From the NCBI GenBank assembly GCA_040954595.2, contig CM082582.2, positions 6,324,001-6,388,000 on the forward strand: a stretch of 64,000 bases of DNA. Direction: 5' to 3'. Of the stretch, positions 1 through 11,629 are shown piece by piece. The number at the start of each line of letters is the position of its first letter. The stretch's first letter is position 1. The notes below the pieces were generated by a model. That model was not told where the DNA came from, searched no databases, and worked only from the letters and a program-made list of their open reading frames with translations. The stretch is from Balanoglossus misakiensis (taxonomy: Eukaryota; Hemichordata). Position numbers and translations under genes: made by a program.

Positions 1-247
1 TCATGTGACATGCTGGCAACAATTGCAAATATGCTCTCTCTCAGAAACATACTTGACCTGAAAATGCTCAATTAAACACTGAAAGGATTTTTCAGCCTTC
101 TGAATCCTTTTTGTTGTAACAAATCTTCAATCCTATAAGTTGCTGCTACTGAGGTGTTTACAGGAAAAAGAACAGATGATTTTAACGAAAGTATTGATTT
201 TTATGACTGGAATAAAACTGATCTGTGAGACCGTGACAATGCGATTT
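1..247 (-). other. 3' flank / probable 3' UTR of ATMIN
   Basis: This stretch lies just downstream of the ATMIN stop codon on the minus strand. I see no exon and no AATAAA or ATTAAA on the minus strand, so the 3' UTR probably runs off the left edge of the window. Confidence 0.5.
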
Positions 248-3200
248 TCACTCCTTGAAGTATGTTTGAGTGTGTGAATCTGTGAGGCTGTTGGTTTCCG
301 TCGAGATACCCAAATCTGTGAACAAGGTTTGGGTTTCAGTGTGCGCAAGCTCGGCACTGCTTGGCGGGAAATGGAGGAACTGTCCGAATGTTTGCGTTTG
401 CATGTCACTCTGTCCAACAGACTCCGTCAACTGGGTAGTGGGGAGGGCGGCAGTCTGCGTGTGAGAATCATTGCACTTGATGAGTGTTTGCAGATCGACT
501 TGCACTTGTCGATCGCTCTGTTCTGATGATAGCGCGTCTGTGTAAGCACACAGAGAGGTCTGGGTCTGTGTCGTCGTGTTGTTCGCGGTCTCTGCCGAGG
601 TCGAGACCGACTGGATGCGAGTTTCGGAAGTCTGCGTGTGGGTGTCCGCAACCCGAGTGTCCAGCAGCAGGCCGCTGTCGGTCGTCTGCGTGAAATTGTC
701 GGCGCCGCTGAACAGCTGCCAGCGAAGGTTCGTCTGTGCGTAGGAGTCCAGCAGCTCCACGTCGCTGTCCGTGGCGGCGAAGTCGACGCACGAGGTTCCG
801 TTCTCTTCGCTGGCGATCAACTGCTCGAAGTCGAATTCCATCGTCTCTGTCTGCACGCTGTTTGTACTGGCCTCTTGGATGTCTGCCGTTTGCGTTTGTA
901 CAGTGTTGTTGTGGTGGTGGTTGCCGTTGGATGCCGCCTCGACCAGAAAGCTCTCCGGCGTCTGCGTCGAGCTGCTCTCCGAGGCCATGATGGAGTTCAG
1001 ATCCTGCAGCAGCCTCAGCGTCTGCGTCTGGCTGTCGGAGAGCCCCGGGTACGCCGCCGACGCCAGAGCCTCGGTCTGCGTCACTGTGCTTGTGACGTTA
1101 GCACCGTTGCCGTTCGAGGCAGCGACCACGTCCGGGAAATGCAGCGTTTCTGACACGTCGTAGCCGCCGGCCGGGATCGCCCCCTCGGTGGTCAGCAGAG
1201 TTTGCGTTTCGCTGCTGACGGTCGACTGCATGTTCAAGTCAAACACATTCACCGTGCCGTACGTCTGTGTCTCCGCGGTAGACAAGGCCGCCTGCGAATC
1301 CGGCATATCCGGGATCACCATGGCCGGCGGAACTGTGCTGTGAGTTTGCGTCTCCATACTGATCAGCGGGTTGTGCGTGCTGGTGTAGGCGTCCATGCTC
1401 AGGCCCAGCAGTTGTTCATTCGTCTGCGTATCTATGTCAACCGACATCAGACTCTGTCTGATGATGAAGTCGCCCGGAGTTTGCGTCTCGATGTCTTGAA
1501 AGTCGCCGAACTGAAAATCGCTGAGCTCTGGTAAATTTGTGTTGCTGCCACTGTCCTGGACACTTCGGTTCTTCGGGGGTCTCGATTTTCTTCTCTTCAG
1601 CGCTTGCGTTTGCGTGTTCTTTGATGGTCTGTTCTTGACGCCCGTTGCAGTTTGGGTGGTGGCGTGCTTTCTCTTCCTGGTGAAGTTCTTCTGCCTTGGC
1701 GCGGGTTGCGCGTGAGAGACACACGATGCATCACTGGTGGTTGACGATCCTGTGGTGGAAGTCGCACTCACGCCTTGTTGGTTCGTGCTTTGATTCGTCT
1801 GGCTACAACTTGTACATGCAGCGCTGGTAGCCATGCTGGTAGCCATGTTTGCAGCAGTTTGCTGCAGAAGCGAAGTGTTCACTGCAGACCTCACAGCGGT
1901 CCTGACAGGCATTCCTACGGGAACTGCTAAGACCACTGGCACCAACTGTATGGCAGGTTTGGGCAAGATCATACGAGCACATCTGCTTTTCTTCGCTTCG
2001 GGTGCCTGGGAAGATGGTGGTGTTGGCTTTCGGCGGGACTGTGAAGAAGTCGGAGGGCGTCTGTCAGCTTCCCTGCAAAACAAAAATAATATAAAATGTG
2101 TACGCATGTTATGCTTGACAGGAAGATATGAAAGGAGGTCCTTCAAAAACTCTGAGGTGGTCAGTTATAAACAAAATACACTAGCAAACACGACACTAGA
2201 GGGCGCTATGACACCCAAATTCATAGCTGGCAATGTAAATGCAGTGCACACTTACTTGGCTGACGGCACAGAAGAAGGTTGTTGTATTGGTTCTTGCACG
2301 GGGAGTGAATGCCTGTGTCTTCTCATGTGAGTTAACAGTGCTTCCCTGGTTGAATAAGGGCAACCACACGAACAGCTGAACACGACACCGCACGATTTCT
2401 CATGCCGTGTGCGGTCCGTTTCCGTACTGAAACCTTTCTTGCACCTTCGGCAGAACAGGTTCTTCTCAGCATGGATCTTCATATAGTGCTGGAATGAAGA
2501 CATGAAAGGAAATCAGATCATACCAGGTACATGACATGATCCAAAACCACTTAAGTATATAGTATTTTGTTGAGAAATACATACTGTGATTCAGTTTGAT
2601 GGACTTAACATTATCACCAATGTACTGTACCAAGTTTATATTCACACATTTACTCAGTTTCCCAAGAATAAAAAAAAACTGTCAGTATAACTATATTGAC
2701 AGTGTTTCTGTGTGTTGATTTATATGAATTATCCTCTTAGAAATATTTCTGTTTATACTGAACAAAACACCATATTATTACCTGTTTGACAAGATGTAAA
2801 GTGGCAAAGGTTCTCTTAAACTTGGAACCTCTCGGACAGTTCTCCACGGGACAACAATAAACTTTTGTCGGAACTTTCTTCTTCCTTGCTGTTTTATCTG
2901 GAATGAACAGTTTCTCTTCGTGTGGATTCTACAGACAGAGAGAGAGAGAGAGAGACAGGCAGACAACTTGTAACTTTTGTGATAATCCACTAAGTACCGA
3001 CATTCAGGGGATTAAGTTGTCAACTATGACTGGGGACAGATGTTCAACTGTCTCATTGTAGTACACACTATACTCACACGACTACAACATTTTTTGAGTG
3101 TACGTAATCACATTACATTACATTGCATTTCAGTATCGTAAAGGTTAAGAAGTGAACAACCATACCTCATATATGTGATGCGTTTTGTTTAAATGCATCT

Positions 3201-3378
3201 TTAAAGCAGCACTGTTAGAGATAATTTTGGCACAGCCGGGGACAGTGCACAGCAAGTTGGTTTGGGGCGCCTTCATCAAGTCTTCCACCTTCGGACAGAT
3301 CCGCACTGGTTCCTCTTCTACCGGTACCTGCTCAAATGGCTCGGTGTCAACGTTGCGTTGTTTTGGTGACTGTGACAT
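248..3378 (-). CDS. ATMIN: ATM interactor (ASCIZ), zinc-finger transcription factor with LC8-binding TQT array
   Basis: ATMIN/ASCIZ is a nuclear transcription factor that activates the dynein light chain gene DYNLL1 and is bound by LC8 at TQT motifs; it also acts in DNA-damage signalling. Four exons join in frame: 3166-3378, 2782-2928, 2256-2488 and 248-2072, giving 805 aa (human is about 823). The N-terminus carries four zinc fingers: C44/C49/H62/H67; C97/C102/H121/H126; a C2HC finger C133/C136/H149/C153; and a cysteine-rich finger at about 159-178 ending in H174/H178. The phrase CCPVENCPRG and the block around residues 116-128 are characteristic of the family. The last exon encodes a long, disordered S/T/Q-rich region in which I count about 18 TQT motifs, ending HTQTYFKE. 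The gene is divergently paired with RPP40. The start is the only Met upstream of finger 1 in this exon. Confidence 0.95.
2192..2208 (+). promoter_or_regulatory. CTCF-like motif in ATMIN intron 3
   Basis: The sequence GACACTAGAGGGCGCTA closely matches the vertebrate CTCF core (CCACTAGGGGGCGCTA type). It lies within the intron between the last two ATMIN exons. CTCF is known in bilaterians; binding here is inferred from the motif alone. Confidence 0.45.
2937..2956. repeat. (AG)n microsatellite in ATMIN intron 1
   Basis: A short AG dinucleotide run sits immediately upstream, in transcript direction, of the second ATMIN exon. On the transcribed strand it reads as CT repeats and may serve as the polypyrimidine tract of that 3' splice site. 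Confidence 0.8.
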
Positions 3379-4106
3379 GTTCTGGCAGTAACAACGTCTT
3401 TTCAGTGGAAGGTACCATAAGCACTCGATGAGACACCTTCAACCTCCGATCTCAACAACCCAGCATTACCAAGGACGATGACACTTGAAACTAACAGTGT
3501 TGCAACATGTTGTGTATGTATGTTTGAGAAATGGCATCTCACCGAATGCAAGCTGATGTCAACCAGACGACTTCAACTGACATAAATAAATGTTGTTATT
3601 GATATCGACTGAAGAAATGTTGACTGTCAGTAGCGCAACCACTTTCGGCATTTTCGTCCACACCGACCCCCATCTCAGAAAATTTCCTCTCACAGTGTTT
3701 ACTAACCTTTGACCGCAGTATGGTCTTTCTCCAGTCTCGTGCAATACCCGAAGTAGTTTACACTGGACACTTCGATATACATTTTATTCAAGAGCAAGTT
3801 CAGATTCTATTTCATAAATATTTCATGCAACACTTGTTTAAATGGAAACTTGATGCGTTCAATTATAGCAGTAAAGAAGATTCACATCATTCCAATACTT
3901 TTTTGTGTACGAGGATATTACCTTTGACCTATAATTTGACACCGATGGCGGCGCTAGTCTCACATCAACAACACCACGTGAATCTGCAACAGACACACAG
4001 TACACATTGCATTTGTTTCGTCTGCTGTGCATGTCTACACACGATATTTAACTTTCTGAACACATCACACATATCGGACAACGAATCTGAAGATGAAACG
4101 TGAACA
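3379..4106. promoter_or_regulatory. Divergent intergenic promoter region ATMIN/RPP40
   Basis: These 728 bp separate the two start codons and must contain both promoters. At 3944-3952 there is GATGGCGGC, a YY1-type core often found at housekeeping promoters, followed at about 3976 by CACGTG. No TATA box stands out. Transcription start sites cannot be placed from sequence alone. Confidence 0.6.
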
Positions 4107-6503
4107 ATGACGACATTCCCCACTCCACGAAGCAAGCTGGTCACAGAAAGCTGTAGTTTCAGTCATCAGAAATTGAGATACAAGAGATGTATAGACGACC
4201 ATTATTTCAATGCAGCAGTGAGTAGATCTCTGTCTCATAATTACTTTATCACAATAATACTTATTCATTAATGTTGGTGACTTGTGCCTTTGATCACACA
4301 CAAATGAGTGAGTTAATGCGAATGATATATAGTTTACTGAATTAAAAAAAAAAGTCACAAGATTTACAATCATTCTAACCTGGTCCATTTTGTATAAAGA
4401 CCTTTCAATATTCTTACAGGTAGAATTATTTCTCCCTGAACGCATGCAAATGCCACCAGAAGTCCTGTCAGCTAGTCCAACTGATGAGCTGTTCTACCTT
4501 GTCAAAAATCTGCCCTTATCAAGATTGATAGAGTCGAGCTTTATTGATAGATTCATCAGAAAGGGTGAGTTTGGTAATTCCAAAATTCCAAATGTGTATC
4601 CTGTTGGTCAACTGTTGACCAGTTTTCGTGTGAGTATACTAATATTTTGTCAACTTAAAAAAATAATAATAACAAACAATACTTTTTATCGATCCTTTCA
4701 GGAAAATTCTATGCATTGTCTCAAGGAACAGGTATTGATACAGGCAGCGTGGTTGCAGTATTACCAACAGGTAAACCATTGACTGGATGATTCTTTTTAT
4801 TGAGGCATTGTGCAGTCCCTTGGAAGTATTCCGTCAAGTTCGATCAGTTTTGCGTGGTATATAAAGCCAGTTAATAAAGCTGTTTACATGTATTGAGTTA
4901 GCATATGAAAATGTTGTTTGAAGTGTTTCTTCTAATGCCATCATTGAATTGGTTGATTATTAGGTTTGATGGTGCTTTCGGTTGACAAGGATCTGTATGA
5001 AGAGCTTGGCTTGATAGGAAAACCATCACAGTTTAATTCTCACAAGAAGCCACGAAAGTTTGGTAAGTGTTTAGAAAACGTGACTGAAACTCAACATGTG
5101 GAGACAACTTGCATCAACAAGGTGTTAAACAAGGTATTAATTACTGGTTTCATTGTCTTCATTCCAGTGGTAGAGATTGACCTGATATCACCAGTCTTTC
5201 ATCCTGGTAAGAAGAACTATGATAGAGTGGTGTGGTGTTTCAAAGACAGACTCGAACTGAACTTTGATTTCCTACTGAACTGGGATCCAACTGGTGAGTA
5301 TTGCTAAGTTTTGAACACGTCAGCTTGTGGTTCACTTATTGCCACTTTTAGCTGACCATACAAAACTTGCTTGTCCTCAACGCGAGTTTCTGTATGTAAG
5401 ACCAAAAAGAATACTAACACACGATGCTACAATTCATGTAAAAGTAATTTGCTCCTGAAAGTATGAGATGTAGTAATGTTTACAAGTAAGCAAATGCGAC
5501 AATGAAACTTTCATTCACAGGTGACCAATCAAGAGAGAGTATTTTGTCATATTTTTGTGACTACGACTGTAAAGAACTGAGCGTGACAGAAACCAAACAG
5601 GATTACGTTCGGATACCGATTCCAGCGATAAACTCAGCGCAGTTTCAGTCACAAGCGTCAGAAGATGGAAGTTGTCAGAACTGTGATTCCAGCGCATTCT
5701 ATGAATGGCTGGGTGCCATGGCCTGTCATATAGACTGGTGAGACCTTTGTCTCCTTTGCCTGGAAAACTTATAATGCAAATCATCAGCGTGATATAATTT
5801 AATGTTTTGATACTGGGAATTATCTACATATAATGTACATATACATATACTTTGAGGAGAGTTCTGAAGACCAATTATAGTGAGAAAAAATACAAATTAT
5901 TTTCTTTATTTACAGTTCTGGGGGTAAAGCAGATGGTTTCATATCCACATACACCTGTCCCAATCCGCAGACAACCTCAAACGCTGTTAAACATCGGTGG
6001 AAAGGTTTCATTACCCCTGACAGTATCAACAAGCTGTTAGAATCGGTCAGGTAAGTCTCTAAGTTTGAAATTTGTGACTTGTGAGGTTTTAAAATAATGA
6101 GTTCTATTATAATTTTACTTTTTCACTTGGTTTTGATTTTGTGGATTTTATCAATCAGCAAAAAAACGGTGAATACAAAACCTTTTCACCCCAGTTTCCT
6201 ATTTAGAGGTCCAACCTTACCCCAGAAAACAATGGGTTTGGGCTGAACCAAGGTGGTCAATGGGTCGATCCTTTTACAGTAATCCACCTAACTGACTGTT
6301 TTCTTTGCAGGGAGTACATCGGCAGAAAGAAGACCCCCTGGGCTAGTCTAACTGTGCACGGTTTCATGGATACCCCAGTTTCGTGGAGCACCAAGGAGCA
6401 TGGATTTTACCACTCGGGGGAAAACCTTTATACTTTTGTGTTGTTTCCCGATGATAGATATTGGCTGTATATGGCGGTGTCATCGCAGGATATTTGCCCT
6501 TGA
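4107..6503 (+). CDS. RPP40: Ribonuclease P/MRP protein subunit p40
   Basis: RPP40 is a protein subunit of nuclear RNase P and RNase MRP (tRNA 5'-end and rRNA processing). Eight exons join in frame: 4107-4217, 4420-4564, 4702-4770, 4964-5062, 5168-5293, 5521-5737, 5916-6050 and 6311-6503, giving 364 aa (human 363). Family landmarks are FYLVKNLPL near residue 63, GTGIDTGSVVAVLPTG, LSVDKDLYEELGL, FDFLLNWDPTG, FISTYTCPNP and the C-terminal HGFMDTPVSW...EHGF...GENLYTFV...YWLYMAV, ending DICP. All boundaries are GT-AG. The first exon matches the human N-terminal pattern (HYYNYRV-like: DHYFNAAV). Possible ATTAAA polyadenylation signals are at 6639-6644 and 6847-6852. Confidence 0.93.
6181..6265. repeat. 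~85-bp MITE-like dispersed repeat, copy A
   Basis: Lies in RPP40 intron 7. It shares the core AGAGGTCCAAC, then AACAATGGGTTTGG and CTGAACCA, with copies at 50637-50722 and 59398-59481. The ends (CCTTTTCACCCC and GGTGGTCAATGGG) are roughly inverted, as in a short MITE. Confidence 0.7.
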
Positions 6504-7829
6504 TGAAGACGAGAACTTTTAATTTGACTTGATTTTATTCAGGAATATGGCCGCGGTGAAGAAACGAACCAGTTAAAAAAACATTGGAATAGACACATTC
6601 TTCAGAAATGTTCGAAAAATAATTCACAATTGTAGATGATTAAATCATGTTCCTCCAAGGTAAACCAGAGCCAAGAAAAGTGTTTCTGTCCACGATTTCT
6701 AACCTTGGCGACTGTAAATTTAAACTTGCAATTATCTCCGACATTCAATCTTAGTGCCAAATGCTCATTTTGTATTGCGATTCAATCCCATGTGGCTGAC
6801 AGGCTACAGCAGTCCTTGGTTCAAAAATGTATTGATACATGTATGTATTAAAGTGAAGTGTCTCATTTGTCTAAGGAAATTCTCAGTGTAATCCTATGGG
6901 ATGAGTCAGACACCACATTCTCATAGGGCAACACACACAGGATGAAGTGTCGACACATTCTGCCAGTGGCTCTGAAATGAAATCACCGTGTTTGATTATT
7001 CATGGTCTCGAGGATAAAATAACGAGACACGACAGGTCAATTGCAATGGATATTGTTTACTACTGGGGAAAGATTCTTCAAGAACAGTGCTGAATATACA
7101 AGTACACTTCTGCTTGACTAGCAAAATATCTACATGCAGTTGTGGAGTATAAAAAAATAGAAGGCATCACACCTATGATTTAGGAGGATTTGGAATTTGA
7201 TTCTCTTTGAATCCAAGGTTATTTTCTTGCAGCCCTTGGAAATTTACTACAGTATGGTGAAAAATACAATGAATGATTACCACATTATTATCAGTTGATT
7301 ATCACTTATTGTAACATATGTTACACCTGGGTATATTATTTCAGAATTTTATACCACTTCATTCTTGTGCAGATGCATGGGATAATGCTAATTTAAAAGC
7401 AAAATATCCAATTAAAATACCAAAATGAGGTACAGTTAACGAGCCCTAGTTTCAAAGTTTGATATGCCTAGTATTTCATTTCTAAGCTCAAGTTCATATC
7501 ACAATCAAATTTATGACTGGACCAAAATTAAATTTTCAGTAATATTTTGATTATAGAAGCTGTCTGGATAAGTTTAATACACGGATTTAAATATATACAA
7601 GAGGATGGGGATGTTGAACAAGAAACTTCACCACCTCGGAAAGCAAATAATAAAAAGTTTAAAATGCAGACTGTCTCTGTGATATGTTTTTTTTCTGTAT
7701 GCACAACAGGTATGATTTCTGGGTTCAGTGTGCCAACAAAGCGGATGACATATACATCTAAAAATGTCAAGTATAGAATAACTTGTGTGAAATTGGCCCA
7801 CTCCGGGGGTGGGTGTGGGGGGGGGCCCT
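6504..7829. other. Tail-to-tail intergenic region RPP40/CENPN
   Basis: No exon seen. It should hold both 3' UTRs: possible ATTAAA signals for RPP40 at 6639 and 6847 on the plus strand, and one for CENPN on the minus strand at 7573-7578. Small open frames near 7547-7870 have no family match and overlap the CENPN last exon on the opposite strand. Confidence 0.6.
7573..7578 (-). terminator. Candidate polyadenylation signal of CENPN (ATTAAA on minus strand)
   Basis: TTTAAT on the plus strand reads ATTAAA on the minus strand, about 250 bases beyond the CENPN stop codon. Position and sequence fit, but no transcript is available to confirm. Confidence 0.4.
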
Positions 7830-10770
7830 TCAACTCTTTGTGGGTGTCTTCTGCCGACCCTTGTCCATGAGCACAATAGTGTTCCTGGCGAACGAATGTG
7901 CGTTGGCCAGGTGCGACGGCAGTGGCAGTGTGGCCAGACCGCGCTGCCCCAGCTCCTTGATGCCCTCCAGGACGTTGGAGCCTTCGAACTTGACCTTGCA
8001 GTGAACGACGGCGTCGCCGTCCATCCACTGCGGTATGTGTTGCGTGCCGCGGAATCGCGTCTCCAGCTGGGAAGAAAAGAAGGTGACGGTTTTGACTTAC
8101 GAGTTTAGAAGATTGAACTCCGATAAATGTATGTCTAGGATCATTGTGTTATGAGAGACGTTATTTGAGAGAAAAAATCATCCAGTACACAACGTACCTG
8201 GTATGTCAGTTTTTCTAAAACAGGCTGCTTGTTCCGTCCGAAAGTTTCTTCAGTTTTTGATAACCTTGCCCTCTTTTCTTGTCTATTTTCATTTGTCACT
8301 CTGTCATCCGTGACGTCTGGAGGTGACTCTGCTGAAGGAGACGAGAAAACAAAAATAAATTCATCCACTAGAAAAACGTGCTTATTTCGTGGTCTGCTTT
8401 CATTGAGAAACTCTGAACAACATGACAAGTGTGATATGGGTTACGCAGTGTAATCCATGCAATATTCGAATTATGATGTAACGGCATTTCTCAAGTTGTA
8501 AAGGCTTATTTCATTTCAATCGAAATTGACATCGTCAGAGCTTTGCAACAGACGTGAATAGTAATGAGCATGAATATTAATAAGTAGCTAGTACTCAAGC
8601 CAAGCTGGGCAGAAACCCTGAACACTTACCTTTACGTTTGACTTTCCTGCTACTATCTAGTGGATTGTGTTCGCTTGGATACCTATAATGACTGAATGCA
8701 CCCTGGCACTGTTGGTACAACACCATATCAGCCAGAGAATTGAGATTCTTCCCCGTCAACTTTAACTCTTGCACTTCTGTGTATTGGAGGCTTGTCAGAA
8801 GAGCCTTTAATCCAAGAGAAATTTACAAGATTATATTAAAACTTTTTGACAGGAAATAGGTGTTGAAATAAAATGAATTTTTTTACAGATGTTATGGAAA
8901 ATGCTGAGTCAGCACTTTTATCGCACTCCTAAAAGCCATAATTTTTCCTATAGTGAAAATATCTGAACAGCTCTATCAAAAAAATAAAATGTGATAACAT
9001 ATGCAAACACTCTGTTTACACAGGACAGGAAAAGCTTTCACTTCCAACTGAGATATTTGAATAAAAAAAAACCTGGTATGCACATTTAAAGACCAGGGAT
9101 GTCCACTCACCTGTAAAATGTAATCTTTATGTGTAACTTTGATGTTTGTCGCTATGATATACCTTGACTGTGGATAAAGAACCATGTAGACAACATTTGA
9201 TGGCATATACTGCGATGCACCGCCGTCGTGTAAACATATCCTCAACCACAGCGCATCATCTTTCATCCTTGTATGTAAATCCTGCGAGATGAGACATTCA
9301 GTGAGATTAAAGGTAATTGCTCACAATGCTATTTCTGTCAACGCAAATGGACCTGTTAAAATGATTGCATGTGTGTTCTATGCCCGAAGCTAAATTCTGG
9401 CACTCGAATATAAATAAAGATTGAACTGTTTAGCTGGTCACCAGCAGTAAATCACGGGTACATGTATCTTTCCAGAAATCTCGGTAAAACATTGCCAATT
9501 GCTGAGAGTCCCCCCCCCCCCATACTGTGGTAAACTCTGGCTCCATTGATATATTTTTGATCACCATGGGGTGTTTTTATCTCTGCTGTGGCACAATAAC
9601 CACCAGTTTGACGTGTAAATTTTACTTGAACTGAACTGTAAACTTCGAGTTCAAACCGAGATTAGCAATCCACCAATACTCACGTTTCTGAAGTAAACCG
9701 ACAGTTGCTGTCGAAATTTCTTTTGCAGTACTAAGGGTTCAAGGGTGACATGATCTGATTTTACATCTGGTAACGTTTATAGAAAGGGGGGAAAAGTAGA
9801 ATTAATACATGAACACAAGAAGGTTGTTGTACATATGTGAATTAATAATAAGCATTTGCATTTTTGAATTCTGATATGTATGCATCGATGTATTTGTATG
9901 TATGTGTGTGTACTGTACCTAGTGCCTTGGATAATCTGTAAACTGTCCATTTCTTGCTGTTTGGGTGTTTCTGGTTGTCTGAAAAGTTTTAAAATAAAAA
10001 AAATGAAGTTGAAAAGGTCATAGGGCACAAATGACAATACAGTTTGTTCTGTCAATCATTCATATTATTAACCACCACAATACTGTATTCTGTTTCACCA
10101 TGCATGAAATACTGGTTCAATAAATACAGGGCTACAAAAAATATTATTTATATATACTTACAAATGAGATCAAGTTGTGCTACGTCTTCTATTTGAATTG
10201 ATTTTCCCTGCAAATATACACATCGACCTGGTAACGTTGGCATACATAATGACAGTGTGAAGATTTGCCAGAAAGTCTACCAAGAGTAATTATTCAACGG
10301 CGTGGGAAGCCATACAATCTCAAGGAACACAAGCCAGGGCTAAGCTGGCGTCAATCAATGCAGTTTACGCTACGGACACAGTGCCAGAGCGGTCGAAATT
10401 TTGCAACATGTCAGGGAGTAAAATCTACTACAGTTTGTGCTTTTAGACTCAATAACCATGCAAATAAGAGGGAAGGAACATGGCTACATCGTTACCATGG
10501 ACATACAACATAAACTCGTCTTTGGCTTTGCGACAGTCAGAATACGTCTTTCACTATATATCACGTACGCTTCACCACAACTACCTCCGACGCAAACAGC
10601 ATACTTACTCGACACGAGTCGCAAATTTTGCCCACAATGTTTGTTTTGGTCTGTCTGAAGTCCTGGTCCAATTCCTCGATGTCAACAAATTTCCACTCGG
10701 TCAAAAGGTCGACGAAATCGTCTTTCTTGAAACGTCCGAGAACCCGCCGCAGAAGCAAACCTGCATCCAT
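7830..10770 (-). CDS. CENPN: Centromere protein N
   Basis: CENP-N reads the CENP-A nucleosome and belongs, with CENP-L, to the constitutive centromere-associated network. Eight exons on the minus strand join in frame: 10609-10770, 10162-10207, 9919-9978, 9684-9766, 9111-9281, 8630-8804, 8198-8328 and 7830-8066, giving 354 aa (human 339). Landmarks: an N-terminal pyrin-like domain (LLTEWKFVDIEELDQDFRQ, as human LKAWDFLSENQLQTVNFRQ); LDLIYNQKHPNSKKWTVYRL; DALWLRICLHDGG...YMPSNVVYMVLYPQSRY; LQYTEVQELKLTGKNLNSLADMVLYQQ; and C-terminal VHCKVKFEGSNVLEGIKELG, as human LRCLIKFSSPHLLEALKSLA. An in-frame Met four codons upstream (10780-10782) could also start translation; I chose 10770 because MDxxxxxxxRRVL aligns best with the human start. 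It forms a divergent pair with CMC2. Confidence 0.93.
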
Positions 10771-11629
10771 TGCACCAATCATTTGAAGTCTGCAATATTG
10801 ATTACCACAGAACCAAACGACAAGCTCGGAATTTCCCGTAAAATGGCCAGATCAGAAATTATCCCGGAAGCGACAATGCATAATTGCAATCAAGAGTTGA
10901 AAATTGAAAACGGCGCAGAAACCAGTATTGTCCAATGAAAAGGGGGATAAATGTCACGTGACGGGAGATAGGCGGCGCTGTGCTCCAGAATAACTTCCGG
11001 GTCAAAGTTAGCGTGAGTATCTTCTGGGGTGTCTGTACTGTACGGGTAAGTACTGGGAATAATAAACGTCTACCCTCTCTAATACACTTCAAAAGAACTG
11101 AAGATCTTTATCATTGGTGAACATCTCAGCTATAAAGCCTGAACTGAATGCACTGCCGACGACATACGACGAGTTACGACGTACGTTCCGACCGAAGAGC
11201 ATGTTGTTACGAAACGTGTCAACATGGTCAATGGAGGTTGCTGCGGGACTGTAGCCCTATCAGTACCACTTCCCCCGGTCCCCGTCCGTAGGTTGTTGGG
11301 GACGGGGTAGGGTTGTTTCCCCACTCCCCCAACAATCTACAGCAAAGGGGAGTGGTAGGGCCCCAGTCAGTGGAATTCCGACTCTTGTGGGTAGGGGTAT
11401 AGACGCGCACCAAGTTAGTGTTGTTACGGATGCTGGTCCATAACAATAGCATTATAGCCCTACCACTGACACCCACCCCCACACACATGCCTTTTTTACA
11501 TGTTGGTCAATTTTGATTTACAGTGTTCATCTTACCGGCAAATGTAAAATTCACTGCTGACTTGTGTGGTTGAATTCAAGTGAAAAGACTTCCCTGCAGC
11601 TGACGGAGGGCCGGTTTTAATTAGAAGAC
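10771..11629. promoter_or_regulatory. Divergent promoter and 5' UTR region CENPN/CMC2
   Basis: About 0.86 kb separates the start codons. A CCAAT pentamer is at 10932-10936 and a palindromic E-box at 10953-10962. For CMC2, a candidate noncoding first exon ends at 11045 with donor GTAAGT, and a matching acceptor (TTTTGATTTACAG) ends at 11523. The ATG at 11630 would then lie in the second exon. Between about 11260 and 11480 the sequence has runs of G and C (for example GGGGACGGGG) and short inverted repeats, and no exon. Confidence 0.6.
10953..10962. promoter_or_regulatory. Palindromic E-box GTCACGTGAC
   Basis: A perfect 10-bp palindrome containing CACGTG, the type bound by USF/MITF-TFE bHLH-ZIP factors. 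It lies about 185 bp upstream of the CENPN start and next to a CCAAT box, so it probably belongs to the shared CENPN/CMC2 promoter. Binding is inferred. Confidence 0.55.

Noticed and set aside
638-1153. 171-aa plus-strand frame opposite ATMIN exon 4
   Set aside because: Antisense shadow of the TQT-rich ATMIN exon; no family resemblance.
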